From Oreocharis arfaki (Eukaryota > Chordata > Aves > Passeriformes > Paramythiidae), in contig VZRR01002860.1 in the NCBI GenBank assembly GCA_013398015.1, positions 312,107-376,106 on the forward strand: DNA of 64,000 nucleotides. The letters are read 5' to 3'. Both the position numbers and the translations under genes were made by a program. The notes beneath the pieces are model-generated. The model was not told the origin of the DNA and made no database searches. It saw only the letters and a list, made by a program, of their open reading frames with translations. The stretch's first letter is position 1; each line of letters begins with the position of its first letter. Shown piece after piece: positions 25,615-37,600 of this stretch.

Positions 25615-28600
25615 GTAACCTTGAAGTTATCTCTGGGTCCAGGCTTGGATCTTCTCTGCCCCTCCCAGCCCCACAGGCTCTTGTTTTTCATTAGCTTCTG
25701 GATTAGGTGCTTTCCACTCTCCTTCTCCCCTATCCTTCACATGAATTCTTGTCCCTTCTGAACTGTACACTTGCTACTCTGGGCTGTTCTGTATTTCACT
25801 TTCCATTTGCCTCAAAATGTTTCTCTTTACTGTTCTTATTTTTATCCCTGCAAAGGCTCCTGATGTGTCTTGTGGGAAAGACGATGTACGTGTGACTGAC
25901 ACCCCATCGGTGTGACTGTGCTGTTCCTCCACAGATGGGAGGGGGAGGTGGGTTGTACACGGGCTGGTTGTGCCAATTAAACATTTCCTATGTGTTGCAT
26001 GTATCTAGGCAGGACGGGGGCAGCTTGCAGGCCCCTCCTGAATAACTTGCCAATTGCTTTGCTGGAGGGCCTTGCCTCACCCCTTCTCCATTTCATGTCA
26101 CGTTCCTCCCTCCGGCCCTGTTCAGTATAATTCTTGCTACAAATATGAGATGTTTTCATAGAGGAAAGGTAGGAAGGATATAGGCAAAATATAGTGGAAG
26201 CTCATACTTTTTCATTCTTCACTCTATACCCAAAGTTGTATCCTGAATTATTTAAGTCCCACTGCTTCTGGCTTCAGTTAACTTTCCCTGCATTCTCATC
26301 AAGTTCGATTTGTCCTCTGGGCTTGGCTCCAGATACCTTTGGACAAATCTTAGCCCTTCATTACTCAATCTTGTAATCTGCAAAACACATGGAAAAAAGC
26401 CATGCAGCTCTGTGCAGCTGTTGGGAGAGTGCATTTAACTCTTGTTGGTTGGCTGGATGTGCTAGGTAAGACACTTTGGAAACAAGTGGCACTGAAAAAC
26501 TTCCTTCCAAGGGGGCTTGCAGCACTGTGGTCCTGCCAAGGTTTCTGTAGAGGAGGCAGAGAATTCCTTCCAGGCTTGACTTTCAGCTGTTGTCTTGTTC
26601 AGAAGATGTCCTTTCTTTACTGCTTTTTTTCTGGACAGAAGGTACATTTCTTAAGGAAAGATTGTAATTAATGTACCTTCATTGCTCACATGAGGAGGTC
26701 TCTGGAATGATGACAGACTAATCTGCAGGCTTGGTTAACCTGGACAAGAAAGGATGAAAGAAATTTAGAGACAAAAATGTGCTTGCCCTGAGGAAACTGA
26801 GAGATGCTAATGCTAGACCTTGAGTGGGCTTATCTTGAGTAGATCCTGAGAAATTGTGGGATAAATATAAGCTAGATACTTCATAACTTAGATATTAAAG
26901 TGGTGGGTCCTATTGATATATGAACAAAAAGCAAGTTGTGTTCTTTTTCTGTTGCAGAGGAAACCATCTGCAGATTCATTGAGCAAGGAAAATTTTTGGA
27001 AGCTTGTAATCAAATTTATAATCTGGAGCATTCTGGAAATGATGGTGTGGGAAAGTCTGAATCACTTTATGCTCTGCTGGCTGAACGAATGTGGACTGTA
27101 GTGGGAGAAGCACTCAGTGGAAGTGATAGGATGCTCCTGGAGCCATTGCAGTCAGTGGGGGAATCACTGAAGTGGGAGAAGCAGAAGGAAGCAGAGTGGC
27201 TTGGCAACGGCCGAGAGACGGAGTCTGTTTCCACCTGGAGTCCAAACTTCTGGAGAAAAGATCTGGAGGAAAAACTAACGCAGTACATGGCAGCTCTGAT
27301 TCCCCTGTTTGATTCCTCTACTAACACAGATGAGACTGCACTCAAACAGCACCTGAGTCATCTGGAAATGACATTTCTCCCCAGCCTGGAGTACAGAAGT
27401 GATGTCTTCAAGGAAGCAGGATTGCTTGTCACCTATGCCCGCTGCTGTCACGCCTCTTTGTGTTCTCACCTTGCCACACTTACTGACAGTAACTGTTTCA
27501 GCTTCAGCCAATGTCTTTTAATTTACGAATGGAGCATTAAAATGTACAAAAGGTATGTCTGAGGGACTTTTTTTCTCAATTTTTTCTATGTCTCTATTTT
27601 TCATTTCTGAGAACAATTCCTGCTTCCTGATAACGCAGTGATGATCAGGACTCTTGCTGAGTTTAGGTTTGCCCACTGCCTCTTTTATCTTCCGTGCTCT
27701 CAGAATCAGAGCCTTTTTTCACTGCAGTACTGCCTCTTTCTAAATCCTTACTACCAGATTCAGGGTTTGCCTGAGGTGGGCAGGTATTTCTCTGCTGGAC
27801 ATGCACAGTTTTCTTCTTTATTGAACAATTTCTTTCCTCACTTTTTAGCAAGATCCATAATACCCCAATTACACCAGAGCAATTTTCCCTGGCCTTTATG
27901 TAAGCATGGTGCTGTATGGATTTCTCTTGTCCTGCCCTTGGTTCTCATTCTGCTTTATCTGGCTTGTAGTTTTCCCAGTTGTTTCTGTATTTCCTTCATT
28001 AGTGTTCAGATCTCAAGAAAAACCTGTAACAGATGATTAAATTCCTGCCCAAGTTTGGGGAAATAGATATGGCTTTCACCCTGATCTGAAGAGTGGCACA
28101 TCTGGGACCCTTTGGCCCGATGTGAATTCAAAACTGTGGGTGTCATCAAAGCCTGAAATCCTCCTGTGATTTCTTTTTTTATGGTGGATGAGGCGTTTGA
28201 TTCTCTGTGTCTGTGGTTTAATTGCTGCTTGGCAGCTCCAATCTACTTATGCCCTAACAGTTCTCAGCCTTTTTGGATTATTTGACTGCTTTCATCCAAG
28301 CCTACAGCTTCTCTGTTCCTTGTAGTAATCACACTCATAAACCCTTGATTAGCTCATAAGCAGTTCATCAGGCGGGCTTTTCCCCCAGCCAGCTCCTGAA
28401 AGAGGGAAGCAGTGCGGTGGGTACACACTGGCCATCATCAGGCAAGTGGTCAGGAGTACCACTTACTGCTTCTTTTAAAATGGTAAAGCTTTGGAGTAAT
28501 GGATTGATGAAACACTGAAAACTTAAATAAAATTTGAGGTGAAAAATTACGTAATTTAAATATATAAAGGAGAGTCAAATATAAGAAAAGATTTATTGTA

Positions 28601-31600
28601 TAAATGCTGAATTCCTTCAAGAAAAAAAAAAACCAAACAAGTAAGACCAGCGACTGTATTAGTCAGATGGTAGTGAAAAAAGTGGAAATGAGAAGAGCAG
28701 AGATGCCAGACTTCAGCATTTGATTTTTCCTCTCTAAATACAGTTACAACCTCTATGAAAGCTCATGCATAGGTGCAGTTGTCTTGGTATATAGCTGCTT
28801 TTTATTCCATTCAGAGAGAATATGTGACACTTGCAAAATTGTGCGTTCATGCAAGTGTGCTTGGGAGACTCTCCCCAAGCCTGAGAAGGAATTCAGCACA
28901 GCAGCGAGGGAAGGGGAGAGGGAAACGACAAGCAAAAATCTTAACTTGGGCAGCAAAAGCAGGAAGAAGGAAAAGAAACAGCACAAAACAATAGCTGGCA
29001 AAAGGCCATTGTAAAGATCATCTGCTGCGCTGTGGCTGCTCAAGCGTGACAAACACTGCTGGGTCCTTGCAGGGCACCCTGTTTGCCCCGTGTGAGGCCG
29101 TGGTGCCAAGCAGGGGGTGCCAGGCAGGCGACGCTGCGGCCCCGCGGGAAGCTGCCCCTCCGGCTGAGCTCTTGTTTCTGTACGCAGTGGCAGCCAGGCA
29201 TGTGTGAGACCCGGGCACGTCCCCCAGCACAGCCTTTCCCTCGGTGCACAGTGCCTCGTGTGGATTATTTTGAAGACTGAGGAAAAGTTACTTGCAATCG
29301 CACGGGTAAGAACTCGGGAGTTTTACCCCAGTCTGCCTGTTTTATTTCTCTGGTTCTAAATCAAGGGGTGCCCTTGTTAAATAGCCAGGTCTTCTCAGGC
29401 ACGTGTGAGCCCCGAGGTCTCCATCTTGACCAAGTCTCATTGCAGAACACAGGTGTGAAGATCCATCCCTGCTGCCAAAGGAATGCTGCCCTGTCCTTGC
29501 TTCTTAGCAAGGAAATGCTGGGACATTTGCAAATCTCTCTTCATCCCATTGCTCTGTATTCAGAGAGCTGCAATCTGCTCTGCTCAGAAACCCATTTATG
29601 TGAAGGAAAGGGACACTATGGGTGAAACCCACTTCCATATTGAGGGTCATTTCAAGATGTTGTTCTTGATCTTTTCTCCATCTGTTAATGATCCCATCAT
29701 GTGCAACAGATGGGTTTTTTTTTTTACAGCCCCTTTGCCTCAGCTGTGCAGGATATCGAGGCTGCTAAGTCTGTCTGTGTGTGGAGCCCTCACAGTCCCC
29801 TCCAGCCTGCTGGACCAACTCTGCTGAGGTTAGAGCAAAAATTATTTCCAGAGCTCAGCACAGGAAAATGTGCAGCTGGTGCCCACCCAGCAGCCGTCCA
29901 CAGAGAATCCTGCCTTGTGATCCCACAGGTGACCCCAGCCCTGGGACTGCAGCATCTCTTTCTTTTCTCAGCAAAGCTCCCCCTTTGAAGAATTCTGTTG
30001 AGACATGTGGAATACAAATGAAGCAGGGAAGATGTGTTGTAGCAATGGGAGTTCCAGAGGAAACCACTTTATTTGGAAAACTCAGCAGGGCCTCTTTTAT
30101 TCAGCTAAAGCTGAAATGAAACTGCAGGAGTTACCACACTCAGCTCTCTTGCTTTGCATTTCCACCAGCCCCTGGGGAGCAGAGGAGGGGAAATTCCACA
30201 GCAAACTGCTGAATCATCCCAGGGAAAGTACTCTAAATTGCAGAGATTTTCCTCAAGACTTATTCCCTGAAGGAGAACATGAAGGTAGTCACAAACATGA
30301 GAGTAGAAGTGCCAGCTGGTGACAATGTGCTTAAAGCCTACTGGCTTCAGTGTTTAAGTATCTTTATGGGCTGTTTCTAATCATTACCCTGGGGAAGACC
30401 ACATGTTATTAAGCTCTTTTTTTCAGCATTTGTTTCAATGAAGGAAGTGACTTAACTAAGGGTAGTGCCACTGAGGGTATCCTAGAGCGAGTCACTGAGT
30501 CATCGACAAGCCCTCAAAGATGCTGACTAACAGTGATGGGAAATTTAACTTCTTATTTTTAGTTCCCTCTAGTGTAATAGCTGAAGAATGCTTTTGCTTA
30601 ACCATGGGCTTTCTGCTTTCCTGATACACCATGTGCTTAGCAGACTCACCTCAATCTGGCCATGGTTATGAGCTCTTGTGCCATGCTGCCCTGGGTTTTC
30701 ATGCCCCTCTGGATCCTGCAGCACTGTAGCTCTATGTGGTGCTGCATTGTACAGAGAGAACAGAGCTGGAAGTGCTGGACAGTGTAGCACAGCATTGCCC
30801 CAGCTTGCTTCAAACCTGGCCAGCTTGGGACCGGCTCCAGATTCAAGCTAATGAGCTTAAGTGGACATAAACTGACTCCATATGGAAAAATTATGGATGT
30901 CTCTTCAGCTCAGTGGCACAGCTTATAAAACCTGCTTTATCCCTCTATTTCTGGTTCTAGGGTAATTCAGCCCCTCATTATGCTAATATACAGGAAGTTG
31001 CTATTGAGCAAAAATCCTGTCATTATCTCTGAACAACTGTCATACATAATTGTGACTAGACCACATTGTGTGTTTTGCCACTTCAATGGATGACTAAATT
31101 TTTAGAAAGAGAAGATCCTGAGCAGAATAAGCCATGGTCTGCTTTGTTTATGAATACCTGGTTTATCGCTGGGTGTGGCAGCCTGATATCGGAGCAAACT
31201 AAAAGCACTTTAAACAGAAATGAGTGGTGACAACGGTGACCGTATCTGAAGGTGCTGAGATCTCAGATGCCACATGGAGTTCAAAACCGCTTCTGAATTC
31301 CAGATGAACTTCGTCATCTCTGCACGCAGACAGCGTTCTCCTCAGCCTGGACACATCTGGGGCAAGGGAGCTTTGTGCCTTTGAGGTTGCAAAGTTGGTG
31401 AAATGAAAATGCAGATGCCATCGATTGAGTTGTCAGTCCGTCACTTCTGCCCTTGTTTTACTGGGGAATGTGACATGGGTGCGAGGCAGACCTTCCAGCA
31501 TGATGCCAGGGCTCATTCTCACACTCATTTACACTGACAAAGGATCACTTGGGTCTGTGTCTTCTCCCCACCACCCCTCTATTTTTTCAAATGGATAAAA

Positions 31601-34600
31601 GGAGGACTGAGAAGATCATGTTCTGCAGTCAGCACAGGTGTACTGACCATCCCCGGATCTGAAGCCTTGCAACATTTTGGTCAGACAGGAAGGAAAAAGA
31701 AGGAAGCTGGGCCTGTTTATTACAGCAGAAGTGTTGGTCCTCTCCACATTGGAGTTTCGGTGCCTGAGGTGCCAGTATCACTACAAGAGCTACAGACAAG
31801 CAAGCTGTTTCTGTTTCAAACACATCATCTGATGCAAAACAACTCAGTGCTGGGGTTCAACAAGTTATTAATTGCCTTGCAGTTCCTCACTAAGCCCCGC
31901 TTTGTCCCATTGTGGGGGGCAGGCTTGAAGTGTTTGTGCAGCTCAGCTGGGATGTGCTATCTCAGCACATCGTGTTCACACATTTGCTCACAGTCAGGTG
32001 ATGGCACTTGTGAGGAAAGGAATTTTTCTTGGTTGTTTACAAATGCTTATTTGTCTTTGACTAACACTTTTCAGTGAATATGGGAGAGCAGTTGTTTTGA
32101 ACATACTTTTGATTAAATTCTTCACCTGACAACCACAAATTTCCTAATTCATCAGTCAGAAAAGAACAAAGATAAAAATGGGAGATCAGACTTTACATTT
32201 CTTGGAGGAAGATTCAGAAATGAAAGAATAAATAAGCGAGCCAGGCTTTTGAGTTTACAGCTTCTATAAAGGTCAGATCATGTTTTAAGCAACAAGCCCT
32301 TTCTCTGCAGTGTTGGTTTTGTTTTTACAGCCATTCAAACTAGCATAAGCCAGCCAAGTCTTGGGAAATTTCCCGTTGTGCAGTCTCATGGGGCCCGATC
32401 TCACCATGACAGTAGCTCTAAACACTAACCCTGCTCCTCTTTGACTCACAAGTCCCTGGCTCAAGCAAGAGAATGGTTTTAATTAATGCTGGCTGGTTTC
32501 TGTGGGTGCTGGTTGGAGAGAGGAAGGGTGGAAAATCTCAGCTACAGTAGCTGGCAGCATGGAGATGTGTCTAAGCATTATTTTGCTGTGTGGACGCCTT
32601 CATTTGAGCTAAGCTAACTAGGGAAGACTGCAGATAACCCAAGCTGACACTGGGATGAAAGAAAGCTGCAAATCATTTAAACTCAAACAAACAATGTAGA
32701 ACAAAACAGAACAATGTTATTAGGTCATCTGGAAAATAGCCAGGCTTTGGGTTAAATGAGACAACCAAAAAAATAGAGGCAGAAATTAATCTAGTCCAAA
32801 TGCATAATGAAAGACTGGGAAACCTAACTCATTATGAATGCCATTGTATCTTAACTGTACTTTTTAATTTTGTTTTATCATCTAGAAGGAAGTAGGGAAA
32901 GCGCTGAAAGAAGCCTTTGATATTGGGAAACCCCCTTGTGCAGATGCTGCAGTCATTGAGGTAAACTGGGGGGAAATGAAAAGCTCCCATACTTTGGGGC
33001 AGTGGTGTTTTTGCACACAAGTGCGTGGGTATTTGGCAAGACCCAGTTTTGCATGTCTCAGGCTAAGCTCAATGGGTTAAAAGCCTGCAAGCTGGCTGCC
33101 ATACTTAAACTGTGTCTGTTTGCTCCCAAACCTGTTTTTGTCCTGGGCATACATAAGGAAAAAAACCTCTTACTAAACTAGGGATAAGCCTGAGCTGATT
33201 CAAGCTGAAGCTGCATTTTCATACTGGCACCTGGATCTTCATACAACCTTTTGGAAAGTTGTGGCGTGTGTTACGCAGTCTGCTCTGTGTGAATTCTGCA
33301 GAACACTTTTATAAAAGCAGGGAGAGCTGCTGAGCTGTGGCAGGGCCCCATGTCTGGCAGTGCAAAATGCAGGCAGGCTGCTCCCTGCTTATCCCTGCTG
33401 AGGCTGCTGCCCTGGTGGGTCAGGCAGAGAGAGGGGATTCTGCAGAGCACAGCGAAGGCGAGTGCTCCAAGGGCACTGCAGGAGCACACCCTGCTGATTT
33501 ATGAGCAGCACGTACTGTGGGCAGAGGGTGTTTGGATCAAGACCTGCAGAAGGATTAAAATAAATCCTGGAGTCTACATGTGGGCTCAAGAGGTGCTAGA
33601 GATCAGGGGCAGGTTGTGGGCTGCCATGACTATGTCTTTCTTCTCCGCTTCCACCACCCCAGCGGCAGTCCTGTTTCAGGTCATAAGAGAGGGAAGTAGC
33701 TCCATGGTCCTTTAGGATGGCAGCAACCTCGGGCTTTGGAAGCATTGTAGGTTAACAGCAGCTGGTTTTCCTTGTGAGGATACAGCTTTAGCTGGCAAGC
33801 ACTGGCTTTTCTGGCCCATCTCAAACCCAGGCACCAAAGGTGGAACTCACAACAGGGACTGTTTCCTCCTTGCCTTGCCCTGTACCTGCTGGAGCAATGG
33901 AGAAATGATGTATCCAGTGATGTACCTGTGCTGAGAGGACTTTTAGCTACCAAGCTGGTTGTTTTCCTGCTTCTGGCTTACAGTGAAAAGTTTCCTAACA
34001 GGAACTAAGACAAAGCCTGGTTTGAATCCCACAGTCCTCATATCTGTAACATCTGGCCATGCTTCAGCATGAGTGGTTTCACTGTTGTGTATGCAACTGA
34101 CAGGTTTGAATGCTCTGGAGTGGGTGATGGAAAAGCCTGGATTAATAGGAAAGCCTTATGAAATTACCACCTCCTCAATTTTCTCAGGCTGACACCTAAA
34201 CTTCAGATAGAAAATGAACAAGGTGTCACGGAAACTCATCAGCTGTGGTTTTCCAACACTTTAGGGTGGCATATTTTATCCTGTCCCTTTGAGTGAGCTT
34301 TTACATCTGTTGTGAGCAGTGGAAAAACCCATTCATGATGTAAGTCACCCTTTGTCTCTGGCTGACGAGCACTGGGAGAGCACAGCATATGGGTCCATCT
34401 GTCTCCTTTTATCCATCTGGCTCTCCTCTCCTTGCAAGCTTTTGTTTCCACAGAGCAACTAATGGGCAGCATTAAGTTGCCACCTGCTCAAGCCTGCCTG
34501 ATATGGGGTGAATTTTGAGCTGTCTGACACAGCCCACCTCCTGGAACCACCTGGGCCAACCAGCTGGGGTCGGTGGGGCAGGACATGTGCTGCGGGGTTT

Positions 34601-37600
34601 AACACAGCTCTGTGTCAGGCATGAGTGGTGGTGGCTGGGAAGGTGACACCTGCCCTCTCCAGGCATCCCATGTAGAGACCCTGGCAGAGGTGCAGGGCAC
34701 ACAGTTAGATCTGCCTAACCTTCTTTTTAGTGGCTGCACCCAAATTTTGCTGCGAGGGTGAGTCAGGTAGAAGCACAGGTGCTCCGGCAGATGGCAGGTC
34801 TATGGATGAGCTGAGCTGCCAGGCTGGATGTGGCCAGCAGAGAACATCTGCAGGGACAGGCTTTTCCTCAAGCACTGGCCTGCTGACCACAACAAAAACA
34901 GTGGTAGCAAAGGTGTAGGGTCAGGCATTACAATCAGGATGAGGAAAAAGACATTTATTTCCATGAGGGCTCTCAAAACTGAAGCAGAAGTTGTTGCCTA
35001 GAGGGCAGAGGGATGTATTCCTGTTCATTACATAGGGAACAAATGGCTTTGGCCAGTTCTCCTCTCACATGTTGAAATCCACAGATACTAACAGAGAAGA
35101 CAGAGACTGCCAGACGAGTCAGCGAGAGCCTGAGTGAGAAGGTGGAAGCTGAGTGCCTGGAGGAGTGCCTGAGGTTCCTGGAGAGGTAGGAAGGATGCTG
35201 TTTTCCTCCTTGGTAACATTCTCAGTGCTCAGAAGAAAGAAATCCTGATGAAGCAGCTGGTGATGCTGTGCTCACCTGGATCTTGATGGCTCTTTCCCAC
35301 CAAGCTGTTACCAGAGAGACAGCACTTCACTGCTGTTTGTGTGCTCAGGATTTATTGTTGGACTAAAGCTGAGGGAACAAAGTGCATCTGGACTAGCTGG
35401 GACAGGATGAAGCCTTGGGGGATGTTCTGGAGAGGCTCAGACCTTAAACACACCTGGGAAGCGGGGCAGTCACGTGTCCGGTACCCAGGCCTAGCCCTCC
35501 CTGCCCTGGCTGTGCTTCCCAGGCACAGTGCTTTCTCCTGGCTCTGTGGGAGGGTGGGGAGCGCTGCTCTGTCTTGGTTCTCATAGGAGAATGAATGCCT
35601 TCTCATCTGGCCTCTCACCACTTCCTCTGACTCCCTTCATCTGCTTTTTGTTCTTGGGTGCTTCTCTCCCTGTGTATCCCTGCAGCAGAAAATGCCAGGA
35701 CTGCTGGTTGTAAGTAGTGTTTCAGATGGATATTTAAGATCCTTGGCCTGCCACATGAGGAGATGAGAGGAAGGAAATTCCTATAAAATGGAGTTGTCCA
35801 GGAGCCGTTTGTGAGACTGAGGCTGACAAAGCAATTGACAGACCTTGTAGGTTATTCATACACACTGAGACTTTGTTCTGCAGCTTTATCGGCAAAGCCT
35901 GAGTTGCTTCCCAGAAGGAAGTGTTGCAAATCAACCTCCTGCCTCTTGGTCCCTGGCAGAGGTACCCAGGCAGCTCAAGGGCTCTCCCTGTCATTCCTGT
36001 GTTTTTCTTCCTCACCAGCTGGGCAGGGCAGACACTGTCTTTGTCATGCTATAGATCCCACCTTGGGGGTTGAAACCGTGCCCTAAAAGGACAAATAATC
36101 ACAGAATATTTCTTCAGTTGGTTATTGCTGTCAGATGTGTTACAGAGCACGCCAGATTAAAGGTACTTCTTCCTGTTTTAATCTAGCTATGAAGATGAAG
36201 TAAGAAGGTTTCTCCAGCTTGATGGCTACCCTCAGATCTGCAGCAGCTTACGAATCCTGGAGAATTGCTGCATTCTCAGGTTAGAAACCAGAGCCTCATG
36301 AACAGGGAACAAAACAAGTGTTCTGCTGGTCTGATCTCCTTCTGACTCTGGTATAATGCCAACCTTGTATCCAGCTGGATCTGGTCATCCAACCCTGTGC
36401 ACACCAGTCTTTAAGCATGGAGGAAGCCAGCTGCTGTCAGCAAGACCCCTTCAGAGCTGCCCTGGCTGCCCCACCAAGAGGGAGGCTCAGATGGGGGCTG
36501 TGACTGTGGCCAGAGCCTTGACTGCTGCATTGGCAGGGCTGTACTGCCACTTTTTGCCTGCTCCCAGGATCTGCAGGTGCGGGGGCTGTAGCCATCTCCC
36601 CCTTCCTGCAATGAGCAGGAGGAAGGCAGCAGTGGGGACACTATCCTGGCTAACCCTGCTGTGGGTTGTGATGTCATTCCTTTCCCTGGCCTGATCATTC
36701 TCCAGCAGGAAAGCCTCATAAAGGTTATGCCGAGATGTATGCTAGTGCACTTGGTAGGTGCAATCTTAGGTGCTTTGCTGAATGAAACCCCATGGAATAT
36801 GCCAGGCTCTCCCTGGGGTTGCTAGGAAGGAGGGAAGCAGTAAAGAGCAGAAGGGTGGAGGAGGATGTTTGCACCTACGAGCTAGTTTCAAAAGCACTTG
36901 CAGCAACAGAGAAGGTTGCTTCTCTTCTTCCAGTGTAAAGTTATCCAGGGATCTCTGGAGTCAGCAAAATGCCAAAATCCAACATATGCACAGTGATCAC
37001 TTGACATCAGAGCCTCGCATTGAGCCTAGGTAGCTGCTTTGTTTGTTGTATTTGTATGTTGCTGATGCTGGATCCTAGACTGAATACTTATGAGTCTCTT
37101 CTATGTAATCCTTTATAGCGTTACTGAGAATGAAGTTGTACACTGAGCCTTTCCAGAACGTAAAATGTCTGGTTTCAAGCTGATGGTAATTTTAACCAGG
37201 ATTTGCTGACTGGAAGATTGTTCTAATGGAAGATAATTGTTTGTCATGCATTTGTAGGTTGTCAAAGGCACACAGGATGCTCACCCAGACTCTGTTTGTC
37301 AGGGCTGCTTCATGCTTACTTGTTTTTGAAAATACTGAAAGTTTTTACTGATCTGATCTCACTAGTGACGGGTACAAGTGGCATTTGCGTGCACTGAGCT
37401 TTCATGTCCTTGTGGCAGTGTCTTAATGAGTGCACAAATGCGGGTCACTGAGCTAGCTTTGGACCTGAGCATGTGTCCATTCAATTACCCAGCCAGTTGT
37501 GTTGGTTACAGTAGAAAGAGTTTTGATCTGAGAGAATAGCATGATTTGATCTGATCAATACTTTCAGGTTGCTTTTTTTTTTAACAGAACTGTCTGGCAT

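Noticed and set aside
29747..29929. Open segment with a strong poly-T acceptor and CACAG|GTGACC donor that would join exon 2 to exon 5 in phase (reads SPFASAVQDIEAAKSV...)
   Set aside because: It would insert about 25 residues between an LEQKL-type helix and EVGKAL where the family has only a few, and the peptide is Pro/Ser-rich and unlike the tether fold. Kept as the main alternative to exons 3 and 4.
30427..30520. Segment after a TTTTTTTCAG acceptor reading ICFNEGSDLTKGSATEG
   Set aside because: Its possible donors are poor and the phases do not fit both neighbours together with the family spacing.
31667..32077. 136-codon frame inside intron 3/4
   Set aside because: No family features, Cys/Ser/Leu-rich composition and no fitting splice phases. 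It is read through noncoding sequence.
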